Source of the DNA: DATAYF01 sp036272735
GTDB lineage: Bacteria; Chloroflexota; Ktedonobacteria; Ktedonobacterales; Ktedonobacteraceae
Length of the DNA stretch: 9,969 nt
Direction: 5' to 3'
Assembly (NCBI GenBank): GCA_036272735.1
Contig: DATAYF010000478.1
Location: 1 to 9,969 of the forward strand
Shown here: piece after piece, positions 1 through 6,475 of the stretch
Layout: the number at the start of each line of letters is the position of its first letter
Numbering within the stretch: the first letter of the stretch is position 1
The notes under the pieces: generated by a model
The model's database searches: none
Seen by the model: only the letters and a program-made list of their open reading frames with translations
What the model was told of the DNA's origin: nothing
Position numbers and translations under genes: made by a program

Positions 1-48
1 CGACAACGCGAGATGTTCCGTCAACGATTGGAAGCCTTGAAAGCCTAG
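1..48 (+). CDS. C-terminal end of an unidentified protein (partial)
   Basis: The first 48 bases read in frame 1 as RQREMFRQRLEALKA followed by TAG. The peptide is charged and looks helical, which suits the tail of a real protein, but 15 residues are too few to identify a family. The gene begins upstream of the window. Two hairpins follow within 100 bases, consistent with transcription ending here. A chance open frame cannot be excluded. Confidence 0.4.
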   Translation, partial: RQREMFRQRLEALKA

Positions 49-81
49 GTGCTGGTGGCGTAACACCCACGAATGCAGGGT

Positions 82-143
82 AGGAGTGTCGCGCAACCTT
101 GTTGGCTCCTGTGTTCTCAGTTCTGACACATCCGGCGTGTCAG
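82..143 (+). terminator. Two successive hairpins after the upstream gene
   Basis: The first hairpin spans 82-110, with AGGAG pairing to CTCCT outside and CAAC pairing to GTTG around a 3-nt loop inside. The second spans 123-143, with CTGACAC pairing to GTGTCAG around a 7-nt loop. Neither is followed by a clear T-run, so intrinsic termination is only a suggestion. The second hairpin also contains the TGACAC motif that recurs further downstream, so it could be a protein-binding site instead. Confidence 0.35.
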
Positions 144-200
144 TTGAGTCGTCTCGAAACCGTTCGTTTCCTGCAACCATTCCTCTGCCCGGCATGCTGA

Positions 201-245
201 TGACACAAACGACACCCATTTGACACATGGAGGTGATAATTAAGC
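201..245 (+). promoter_or_regulatory. TGACAC-type direct repeats and possible -35 upstream of the Lnt-like gene
   Basis: TGACAC occurs at 201-206 and 221-226, and a GACAC core lies between them at 211-215, so the copies are spaced about one helical turn apart. TTGACA at 220-225 matches a sigma-70 -35 box. A convincing -10 at 16-18 bp is missing; CACTAT is present at a 19-bp spacing. This may be the promoter or operator region of the gene starting at 323, but the assignment is tentative. Confidence 0.3.
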
Positions 246-322
246 ACTATCCTTCTGATGGATGCACAAACAAGGCTTCACATATCGCAATTTTGCCTTT
301 CATTTAGGAGGATAGATACCAA

Positions 323-1924
323 ATGCAGAAACGTTCTTCCGCTCAATTGTCAGTCCCTACGGACCGTACCGGGTACCTGTGGTTGGTGCTCGGCACCCTT
401 CTCTCATTGGTTGCCGTGAGTGGACGCTGGGAGCTTTCTCTAGCCGCCTGGCTCTCTCCGCTCTTGCTCCTGCGTTTTACGCGCACGCGTAGCCCGTTCA
501 TCGGCTTCCCTCTCGTCTGGTTGACCCAGGTGAGCGCCATGCTTTTCTTTCTCTACGAGTCAGATTTGCTGCATCCCGGCTGGATCGTGGCGTTCCCACT
601 CTTCGGCACGGCTCTGGCGCTGCCCTACCTGCTGGACCGACTGCTTGCCCCTCGGCTCGGCCGGGTGAGTGGGGTGCTGGCGACCCTGCTTTTCCCCGCT
701 TGTCAAGCAGCTTGTGAATACCTCATTTCTTTCACGCCCTATGGGGGGCTCATCTCGCTTGCCTACACCCAGTATGGCAATTTACCGCTCTTACAACTGC
801 TCTCCGTCACCGGCATCTACGGCGTCAGCTTCCTCATGGCCTGGTTTGCCTCTATCGGCAACGGGATCTGGGAGCAGCGCTTTGCCTGGCCCAGGATTCG
901 TCCTCTCACGCTGCTGTATAGTGGAGCGCTCGTGCTGGTTTTGCTCTTCGGATGCCTGCGACTCACGTTCTTTGCTCCCTCCTCGCAGACCGTTCGGGTG
1001 GCTGGCATCAGTGCAGCCGCAAACACCTATCAACACACTCCCGGGCCAAGGGAAATGATGCAGATGGTCCAGAGCAACCCCGCGCACTTGCGTGCGAGAC
1101 TTTCGACCCTGGACAACGAGCTGCTGGATCGCACCCAGGCCGAGGCGCGCGCCGGAGCCAGAATCGTGATCTGGCCAGAGGTGGGGGCACAGGTCCTGGC
1201 CTCAGATGAAGCCGACCTGATCAGGCGGGCCGCGACCCTGGCACGTTCCGAGCACATCTACCTGGATATGGGACTCGGCGTGTTCCAGCCCCCCGCTACT
1301 ATCCGTGATCAGGCCGTACTCATCGGTCCCGATGGTCGGGTCCTCTCGACATATAATAAGGCGCACCCAGTTCCCGGTCTGGACCCCTTTGCGTCGTCGG
1401 CCAACCCGGCTCCCGTCGTGCAGACCCCCTATGGGCGGCTGTCCACAGCCATCTGTTTTGATGCCGATTTTCCCTCCTGGATGCAGCAGGCAGCGAGCAA
1501 GGGGGTGGATATCATGTTGCTTCCCTCCAACGATTGGCAAGCTGCTGACCCCTGGCATACCCACAATGCCACCTTCCGCGCCATTGAGAACGGCTACTCG
1601 TTGGTACGACAAGCCACCGGCGGGCTCTCGATGGCGGTGGATGAAGAGGGGCGCGTGCTGGCGGCGACGGACTACTTCACGACCGATCAGCAAACCATGA
1701 TCGCCTACGTCCCGGTGAAGGGGACCTGGACCCTCTACTCTCGCGTTGGAGATCTATTCGCCTGGCTCTGTATTGCAGGGGTGCTCTTGCTGGCAGGGAT
1801 GGGTGTCTGGCAGGCTCTCATGGAGCGCAGACAGGTTCGGGTGGTGGGTGCAGACCGCTTCTCCCCCGGGAGTGACTTGCCTTTCGAGAGGGAAAGAAGC
1901 GAGGCCACAGGCCCTATGGTCTGA
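323..1924 (+). CDS. Apolipoprotein N-acyltransferase-like membrane protein (nitrilase superfamily)
   Basis: Lnt transfers an acyl chain from phospholipid to the N-terminal cysteine of lipoproteins at the outer face of the cytoplasmic membrane. This 533-aa protein has the Lnt layout and near-standard length (E. coli Lnt 512 aa). About seven hydrophobic segments fill residues 17-216, then comes a carbon-nitrogen hydrolase domain, then a C-terminal membrane segment near 478-500. The nitrilase triad is visible as Glu286 (in WPE), Lys346 (in YNK) and Cys378 (in ICFD). AGGAGG at 306-311 lies 11 nt before the ATG. Several residues reported as essential in E. coli Lnt are replaced: the Cys-Tyr-Glu motif reads Cys-Phe-Asp, the Glu eight residues after the lysine is Asp354, and no counterpart of Trp237 is seen. 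It is monocistronic, ends at a hairpin and converges on the two-component genes. The acyl-transfer role is inferred from the family; a different amidase or acyl transfer is possible. Confidence 0.8.
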   Translation: MQKRSSAQLSVPTDRTGYLWLVLGTLLSLVAVSGRWELSLAAWLSPLLLLRFTRTRSPFIGFPLVWLTQVSAMLFFLYESDLLHPGWIVAFPLFGTALALPYLLDRLLAPRLGRVSGVLATLLFPACQAACEYLISFTPYGGLISLAYTQYGNLPLLQLLSVTGIYGVSFLMAWFASIGNGIWEQRFAWPRIRPLTLLYSGALVLVLLFGCLRLTFFAPSSQTVRVAGISAAANTYQHTPGPREMMQMVQSNPAHLRARLSTLDNELLDRTQAEARAGARIVIWPEVGAQVLASDEADLIRRAATLARSEHIYLDMGLGVFQPPATIRDQAVLIGPDGRVLSTYNKAHPVPGLDPFASSANPAPVVQTPYGRLSTAICFDADFPSWMQQAASKGVDIMLLPSNDWQAADPWHTHNATFRAIENGYSLVRQATGGLSMAVDEEGRVLAATDYFTTDQQTMIAYVPVKGTWTLYSRVGDLFAWLCIAGVLLLAGMGVWQALMERRQVRVVGADRFSPGSDLPFERERSEATGPMV

Positions 1925-1966
1925 GATCTCTGGAAGAGAGAAAGGACAAGCAGTTCTTGTCGGAGC

Positions 1967-1991
1967 CGGGCGTGCCATCGTGGCGCGCCCG
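1967..1991 (+). terminator. Strong hairpin after the Lnt-like gene
   Basis: An 11-bp stem (one G-T wobble) closes a 3-nt TCG loop, starting 42 bases after the stop codon. GAG and CTC can extend it beyond a C/A mismatch. The downstream T-tract is weak (CTCTTG). It lies between two convergent genes and could end transcription in either direction. Confidence 0.55.
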
Positions 1992-2060
1992 ACTCTTGCA
2001 TGAGATGTCTGTCAGATGAAAACTCTGAGGTGAACAGGTTCTTACGACTTTGCTGGCTCT

Positions 2061-2804
2061 TTACGCTTTGAAGCGGTAGCCGACTCCCCAGACAGTCTCG
2101 ATTTTTTCACCCACCTGACCAAGTTTTCTGCGCAGGCGCGTCATGTGGTTGTCGATAGTACGATCAAAGCCTTCATAACTATCTCCCCAGACTTGCTGTA
2201 AGAGCACCTCGCGTTTAAAAACCCAGCCGGGATGCGCGACCAGAAGCACCAGCAGATCATATTCCTTAGGGGTCAGGTCAATCTCCTGTCCATCAACCTG
2301 TACCAGGTGCTCTGCCTGGGAAATGGAGAGCGCTCCACGTGCTAGAGGTGCTGGCACCAATGAGGAGCTTGGAAGTGATGTCACTGGTAAGGAGGGGGGC
2401 GCTGGCGAAGATGGAGATGCAATCTCAGGATGGTGTGTATCCAGTTCGACTCGCCGTAGCATCGCTCTTACACGTGCCTGCACCTGACGGATACTGAACG
2501 GCTTGGCGATGTAATCGTCGGCTCCTACCTCAAGTCCGAGAATCTGGTCTACCTCTTCAGTACGTGCGGTAAGCATGATGATCGGCATGAGATGTTGCTG
2601 GCGCACGCGCCGACAAACCGCCAGTCCATCCATGCCAGGAAGCATCCAGTCTAGAATGATCAACTGAGGATGATACTGTTCCACTGCGGCCAGAGCCGCA
2701 AGCCCATCGAATGCCTGAACGACAGTATATCCGTCTGCTTCAAGATGGGTACGTAGGAGATCGCAAAGCGCAACATCGTCTTCGACCACAAGTATAGATT
2801 CCAG
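2061..2804 (-). CDS. OmpR/PhoB-family response regulator
   Basis: This is a DNA-binding response regulator, partner of the histidine kinase encoded just upstream. The start chosen is CTG at 2802-2804, giving 247 aa beginning (M)ESILVVEDD. An AGAGGAG ribosome binding site at 2814-2820 stands 9 nt before it. The first standard start, GTG at 2787-2789, would remove the first beta strand and sit 24 nt from that site. From the CTG start the receiver domain has its acidic pocket in VVEDD, phospho-acceptor Asp52 (in LDWMLPGMDG), Thr79 and Lys101 (in AKPF), all at the family's usual places. The C-terminal winged helix contains EYDLL, a recognition-helix region DRTIDNHMTRLRRKL and the terminal hairpin GVGYRF. 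Between the domains lies a Ser/Pro-rich linker, residues about 129-157, longer than usual. The target genes are unknown; autoregulation of the operon is plausible but only inferred. Confidence 0.93.
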   Translation of the reverse strand: MESILVVEDDVALCDLLRTHLEADGYTVVQAFDGLAALAAVEQYHPQLIILDWMLPGMDGLAVCRRVRQQHLMPIIMLTARTEEVDQILGLEVGADDYIAKPFSIRQVQARVRAMLRRVELDTHHPEIASPSSPAPPSLPVTSLPSSSLVPAPLARGALSISQAEHLVQVDGQEIDLTPKEYDLLVLLVAHPGWVFKREVLLQQVWGDSYEGFDRTIDNHMTRLRRKLGQVGEKIETVWGVGYRFKA

Positions 2805-2813
2805 CCGTGTATG

Positions 2814-2820
2814 CTCCTCT
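2814..2820 (-). promoter_or_regulatory. Ribosome binding site that points to a CTG start
   Basis: On the minus strand this reads AGAGGAG, placed 9 nt before CTG 2804. No ATG, GTG or TTG lies between it and GTG 2789 in the reading frame, so it is the main nucleotide evidence for a non-standard start of the response regulator. Confidence 0.6.
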
Positions 2821-2884
2821 CGTACAGAACTCCGGGATAAGGGTAGAACAAAATCGGAGGCTTATGCATCCCATCTCTATTCTA

Positions 2885-4327
2885 TCATACTGGAGAGTTT
2901 GGAGAGAGGAGATACTCCGGAGTATTACTCCGGAGTAACACACAGAAACGTGTGCCTTGCCCGACAGTGCTAGTCACGTTGATGGATCCTCCCATAGCGG
3001 TCATGAGATCGTGGACAATAGCTAGCCCAAGCCCAAATCCCCCGGTGCGGCGTGAGCGCGAGGCATCGGTACGATAGAAACGCTCAAAAATATGCTGCAA
3101 CTCCTGGGCTGGAATACCAACACCGTTATCCTCAACAACTAGTGCGAGATGCCCCGCATCCGCTGGTTCCAGCGTGATTGAGACGATGCCTCCTGCCGGG
3201 GTAGATGTAATCGCGTTACGCACGAGGTTCAAAAGTACCTGCTTGAGTCGTTGCTGGTCGGCCAGCACAAGGGGCAGATTGGGCAGGAGGCCGCGCACTA
3301 GCGTCACCTGTCGTTCGCGCTGTGCCAGTGGCATCAGCATGTGGTAGACCTCTTCGATGATCTCAGTAGCTGCTATCTCTTGTATATCCAGGCGCAGCTC
3401 TCCCGCCTCCATGCGTGCCAGCGAGAGCAACTCATCTACGAGCAAGCCAAGGCGCAGGGTCTCCTGATGAGCAATGGTGAGATAGTTGTACAGCGTGGCC
3501 GGAGGAGGCGCAGTAGTTCCATCTTCCGTCGCCAGCAGCAGCGATTCAAGGTGCCCAGCGATACTGGTGACGGGCGCACGTAACTCGTGAGAAACATTGA
3601 CAACGAGTTGCCGTCTCCGTTGCTCGGCCTGTTCGGCTCTCGCGCGTTCCTGTGCTGCTAGAGTATTCACCTCTTCCAGGCGCATTGCTGTCTCGCTCAT
3701 GCCAAGCAATTGGCGCGCCAGTTGTCCTGCCAGGAAGGCCAAACCACTGAATAGATGAAGCGTGACCAGACTTAGGCCGAATGCGGTTGCAGCAAATGCG
3801 AAATAGTGTTGTAACGCCCTTCCAGGACGAGGCACGCCTCGAATGGCCGCAACAAGAGCAACGAATGGGGCTGTGATTACAAAGATGACGAGGGCAACCG
3901 GTGTTATCGCTATGCTTAATACCGACAGAACCACTACGAGGATGAATGACACAAGACCAAAGGGGAATTTCAGCAGCAAGTAGAGCAGTGTCTTCCACGT
4001 CATCCTGTTACTTAAACGTGTCGGTAGCGTTTGCCACCAGTGGAGAGTGCCTGCTGAAGCAGATCCCATAGGGGCAACGGAGACCTGAAGCAAACTCATT
4101 GCATTATAGCGCTCAAAAGCAGCGGCATACCACCAGCCGATCATTACCAGAATTAAGATAGGCACGCCAATCCAGACAATAAGTGTACCTATACCCAGCA
4201 CAATTGCCGGAACCAGTATGACAAAGTAGCACAGGCCCAGCGGGAAGGACAGCAGCAGATAGAGCATATTCTTGTAGGATTGTTTCTCTTGCGCAATACG
4301 ATACATCGATCTTTTAGCTGTGGTCAA
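2885..4327 (-). CDS. Membrane sensor histidine kinase with duplicated 'Sensor' domain
   Basis: This is a 480-aa sensor kinase that should autophosphorylate on histidine and pass the phosphate to the regulator encoded about 80 bases downstream. The N-terminus resembles the putative sensor domain PF13796. Two related membrane units begin near residues 22 and 115 (YLLLSFPLG and YLLLKFPFG), the first including the typical WIGVP. Another hydrophobic stretch follows near 175-205, then a Glu/Arg-rich coiled coil. The dimerisation and phosphoacceptor box is VSHELRAPV with His247. The ATP-binding domain shows the N box (Asn367 and Asn371 in NLVRN), the G1 box VEDNGVGIP with Asp400, the F box FERFYR and the G2 box GLGLAIV. 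The start is TTG, supported by AAGGAGG 7 nt upstream at 4335-4341. Large extracellular loops are absent, so the signal is probably sensed within the membrane. The last codons are encoded by two abutting palindromes. Confidence 0.93.
   Translation of the reverse strand: MTTAKRSMYRIAQEKQSYKNMLYLLLSFPLGLCYFVILVPAIVLGIGTLIVWIGVPILILVMIGWWYAAAFERYNAMSLLQVSVAPMGSASAGTLHWWQTLPTRLSNRMTWKTLLYLLLKFPFGLVSFILVVVLSVLSIAITPVALVIFVITAPFVALVAAIRGVPRPGRALQHYFAFAATAFGLSLVTLHLFSGLAFLAGQLARQLLGMSETAMRLEEVNTLAAQERARAEQAEQRRRQLVVNVSHELRAPVTSIAGHLESLLLATEDGTTAPPPATLYNYLTIAHQETLRLGLLVDELLSLARMEAGELRLDIQEIAATEIIEEVYHMLMPLAQRERQVTLVRGLLPNLPLVLADQQRLKQVLLNLVRNAITSTPAGGIVSITLEPADAGHLALVVEDNGVGIPAQELQHIFERFYRTDASRSRRTGGFGLGLAIVHDLMTAMGGSINVTSTVGQGTRFCVLLRSNTPEYLLSPNSPV
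2912..2938. repeat. Two abutting 14-bp perfect palindromes in the kinase 3' end
   Basis: ATACTCCGGAGTAT at 2912-2925 and TTACTCCGGAGTAA at 2925-2938 share one base. Both contain the core ACTCCGGAGT, and the two copies are 13 bp apart. They encode part of the kinase C-terminal tail (TPEY lies in the second half, minus strand). The site lies about 110 nt upstream of the regulator start. It could form RNA hairpins that tune the kinase-to-regulator ratio or bind a dimeric protein; neither is shown. Confidence 0.75.
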
Positions 4328-4334
4328 CTTGCCC

Positions 4335-4341
4335 CCTCCTT
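4335..4341 (-). promoter_or_regulatory. Ribosome binding site for the kinase TTG start
   Basis: On the minus strand it reads AAGGAGG, 7 nt before TTG 4327. This near-perfect site decides the start, because the next in-frame ATG lies seven codons downstream without such a site. Confidence 0.75.
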
Positions 4342-4459
4342 CTCACCTGTAGGGTGAGACTCTTGTATAGGCGGTAGCTTCGCCGCGGCGAAGATTGTAT
4401 TCTCCCTGTTTTCTGGGTTGGTATATAGCGTTGCTGCTACCAGCAGACCAAAAATAGTT
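4341..4459 (-). promoter_or_regulatory. Leader and promoter region of the two-component operon with inverted repeats
   Basis: A 7-bp stem with a 5-nt loop (4341-4359) abuts the kinase ribosome binding site. A perfect 16-bp palindrome, CTTCGCCGCGGCGAAG, lies at 4378-4393. A third inverted repeat, CTGCT-ACC-AGCAG, lies near 4433-4445. A TACAAT at 4394-4399 (minus strand) could be a -10 box directly bordering the 16-bp palindrome, but no good -35 matches it. The layout would suit an operator near the transcription start plus a leader hairpin at the ribosome binding site. This reading is inferred. Confidence 0.4.
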
Positions 4460-4854
4460 CTATTGCAGTATGCCGCATATCTATGCAGAAAGTATAGTGA
4501 ATTTGTCACGAACGTGTCTCCTCCATTCCCTTCACTTTCGTCAATATCGTGACATCCAGTACATTGACTCATCGCATTATCGATTGGGAACAGCTCGATG
4601 TAGACGTCGATCCTCCTGCCGATCTCGGTTGAACCAAACAATAGAGGCATTGCAATCCTCTGTGCTGCTATGGTGTGCCGGAGCCAAGTCATTCGCTGAT
4701 CGATATGCGGCGGAACCTATCAAGCTCAAGAATCGTTTTAAGAGCGCTTACTCGATCATTAAGTGAGGCTGATTGATGCGTTGCAAAATCGGCCGTTTGT
4801 TGAGACACATGGCTCTGCTTTTTACACCTCGCAACCCACCATCCCCACAAGCGT
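4460..4854. other. Stretch without a supported gene between the kinase operon and the recombinase
   Basis: Open frames exist on both strands (for example minus-strand 4324-4692 and plus-strand 4470-4766), but neither has a recognisable domain or a good ribosome binding site and their composition looks random. Base composition is lower in GC and more irregular than in the kinase gene. It may be decayed mobile DNA at the edge of the accessory region. I see no RNA gene here. Confidence 0.4.
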
Positions 4855-4876
4855 GAGATTCCGCTTGACGAATCTC
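4855..4876. repeat. Inverted repeat just upstream of the recombinase
   Basis: GAGATTC and GAATCTC form perfect 7-bp arms around an 8-nt spacer. The repeat lies 48 bases before the recombinase ATG. It could be a recombinase or repressor binding site, or a leader hairpin. Serine resolvases commonly have binding sites beside their own gene, but no match to a known site was recognised. Confidence 0.45.
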
Positions 4877-4923
4877 AAAAGGTCGAGCCGTTGACGGGAA
4901 CCCTGAGACAAAAGGAAGAGTTT

Positions 4924-5490
4924 ATGAAGATTGGGTATGTGCGCGTCTCCAAACAGGAGCAAAACGAGGAATTGCAGATTGACGCCCTCAAAGAAGCGGG
5001 GTGTGACAAATGGTTTATGGACAAGATGACCGGGTTGAAGGCAGAGCGGAAAGGACTCACCGAGGCGCTGGCCTATCTGCGACCAGGAGATACACTGGTG
5101 GTCTGGAAGCTGGATCGAGCAGGACGCTCACTCACCCATCTCATTGAACTCCTCAAGGGTCTCAAAGAGCGCGGGATCGAGTTCATCAGCCTCACGGAGC
5201 AAATTGATACCACGACACCAGGAGGCAAACTCATTTTCCATCTGATGGGGGCGCTGGCCGAATTTGAGCGCGATCTGATTCGAGAGCGCACCAATGCCGG
5301 ATTAGCGGCGGCCAGAGCTAGGGGACGTGTCGGCGGGCGACCGAGAAAGCTCAGAACCAATGGGAAAGTGGCACTGGCCCAGCGGATGTTTGCCGATCAG
5401 AGTCATTCCATCCCAGAAATGTGCGCGGCGCTTGGAATCTCTCGCGCAACGCTCTACCGATATGTGAAAGAGGCCAAATCACCAGAATAA
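4924..5490 (+). CDS. Serine recombinase of the resolvase/invertase family
   Basis: This is a 188-aa small serine recombinase that should cut and rejoin DNA at specific sites through a covalent serine intermediate. The start at ATG 4924 is preferred because GGAAGAG ends 4 nt before it and translation then opens with MKIGYVRVS; an upstream in-frame TTG at 4891 has no such site. The nucleophile is Ser9. Conserved features follow: Arg65 and Arg68 in LDRAGRS, GGKLIFHLMGALAEFERDLI (the long E helix region), and RERTNAGLAAARARGRVGGR, which leads into the DNA-binding part. The C-terminal helix-turn-helix is around SIPEMCAALGISRATLYRYV. Length and layout match Hin, Gin and Tn3 resolvases. Whether it resolves, inverts or belongs to a transposon is not shown; no transposase gene lies next to it. 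An array of 18-base repeats begins 60 bases after its stop codon. Confidence 0.93.
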   Translation: MKIGYVRVSKQEQNEELQIDALKEAGCDKWFMDKMTGLKAERKGLTEALAYLRPGDTLVVWKLDRAGRSLTHLIELLKGLKERGIEFISLTEQIDTTTPGGKLIFHLMGALAEFERDLIRERTNAGLAAARARGRVGGRPRKLRTNGKVALAQRMFADQSHSIPEMCAALGISRATLYRYVKEAKSPE

Positions 5491-5549
5491 TTATACAGAT
5501 TCCACCAGTTTAATTTTGGATTTACAATATTCTTTACCAACATGCAACT

Positions 5550-5764
5550 GGAAGCATAAAATTTCAGAAAAAATTGGAAGCATAACCTTGCAGCTACTGG
5601 AATTTTATGGGTCCAGTAACAAATCACTGTCATTTAACCCATGGTTTTGCAGATGCGAGGAAGCATGGTTTTGCAGCGGATTGAGCGTGAGGGAAAAGCG
5701 AACTCCCCGCCTTTTTGGTTCTTCGTGTCATTGGCCGCCTTGATAGGGAAGCATGGTTTTGCAG
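5550..5764 (+). repeat. Dispersed 18-base repeat array downstream of the recombinase
   Basis: GGAAGCATGGTTTTGCAG occurs exactly at 5659-5676 and 5747-5764. A partial copy, CATGGTTTTGCAG, is at 5640-5652. Diverged copies GGAAGCATAACCTTGCAG and GGAAGCATAAAATTTCAG are at 5576-5593 and 5550-5567. All run in the same direction at irregular distances (about 26, 59, 24 and 88 bases between starts). The spacing is too irregular and the copies too diverged for a CRISPR array. Binding sites for the adjacent recombinase or for a lost transposase are the simplest guess. Confidence 0.7.
5595..5618. repeat. 7-bp inverted repeat within the repeat array
   Basis: TACTGGA at 5595-5601 and TCCAGTA at 5612-5618 are perfect complements around a 10-nt spacer. 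It begins 2 bases after the second 18-base repeat. It could be a weak hairpin ending the recombinase transcript, or part of a recombination site. There is no T-run. Confidence 0.4.
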
Positions 5765-5802
5765 AAAAACTTCACTTTTAGTCGCGGCGCGTTGTCGGCT
5801 GA

Positions 5803-6475
5803 GATGGGTAGGGACTCAGCGCCTTAGATGGTCTTCCCAGCCAGGTTTCTGTGATCTCCCCACCGAACCCACCGTGCGCCTTTCGACGCAGGAGGCTCTC
5901 CAGCCATGCAGTGTTTTTCTGATTGGTCTTCTGCATTTTCGCATACCTTGCAGTTTTATCAATGCATACTCTGCTTCCCTTCGCCCTAGAGAAGGGGTTG
6001 CCTCCCTCTGACTCCTGGGGACGCTCCGTATCCCTATCACGTTTTCAGCGTCATTGCTCATAGCCCTATGGCTCCCTGACGTAGGATATCCCCGTTTCGC
6101 TTTCGTTTTGCACCTTCAGATGGTTGAGGTTCTCCTTCGTTTCTTTCACGCATTGTCTGATGCGCTGAGAAGACCGTAGAGCGTAAAGGAGTCTTCGCGA
6201 CAAACTCCTCTCACTGTCCTGTGTGTGCGTTTCAATCAGCGTTCGCACACCCCGGGACTTCGGGCCAAGAAACTGGGTTGAAAGCAAGGCAGCTTTGACC
6301 ATGCCACCTCCTGGTCTTGCAACACGGCCTGTATGCTGATTTCCAGGTCTGATGCTTTACGAGTATGCTCTGTTTCCTTGCGACGTTTCCGTCTCCAGTA
6401 CGCTCGTTGACCATAGGGGATCTTTTTCCCCGTAATTCCCTTAGGAACAATACAAAACAGGCCTTACGGGCGCAC
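5803..6475 (-). ncRNA. Probable ORF-less group II intron
   Basis: Group II introns are self-splicing, mobile ribozymes. Reading the minus strand, the element begins GTGCGCCCG at 6475, matching the GUGYG 5' consensus. CCCGTAA then pairs with TTACGGG (6464-6470 with 6429-6435), as an early domain I stem would. The key evidence is a 34-nt domain V at 5865-5898. It opens with GAGCC (catalytic AGC triad), has an upper helix closed by a GAAA tetraloop, a two-base CG bulge on the 3' side and closes with GGGTTC. Helix lengths and bulge match the yeast aI5gamma domain V; one C-U mismatch sits in the lower helix. About 577 nt lie between the 5' end and domain V, enough for domains I-IV without a reverse transcriptase, and no such protein is encoded. 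Domain VI and the 3' end are not certain: GGTGGGGA (5857-5864) can pair with TCCCTACC (5807-5814), and the end near 5803 is an estimate. Confidence 0.62.
5865..5898 (-). ncRNA. Group II intron domain V
   Basis: This 34-nt hairpin keeps the AGC triad near its 5' base, the GAAA loop, the six-pair upper helix (TGCGTC with GGCGCA) and the CG bulge. Lower-helix pairs are G-C, A-T, G-T, C-G, C-G, T-G, a C-T mismatch, then C-G. The mismatch may mark early decay or simply a variant. Confidence 0.7.

Noticed and set aside
4324..4692. Minus-strand 122-aa open frame whose TGA overlaps the kinase TTG start (TTGA)
   Set aside because: The overlap looks like translational coupling, but the peptide has no recognisable domain or membrane segment, an irregular composition and no clear ribosome binding site, and it crosses the palindromes of the probable promoter region.
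4470..4766. Plus-strand 98-aa open frame, with a C-terminal half that looks vaguely protein-like
   Set aside because: No ribosome binding site and no family recognised; it could be a transposase remnant but nothing supports that.
5550..5764. CRISPR array
   Set aside because: Copies are only partly conserved, spacing is irregular (24-88 bases between starts) and no cas gene is present.
5816..6061. Minus-strand 81-aa open frame inside the proposed intron
   Set aside because: It runs through domain V and has no reverse-transcriptase or maturase motif, so RNA structure explains the sequence better.
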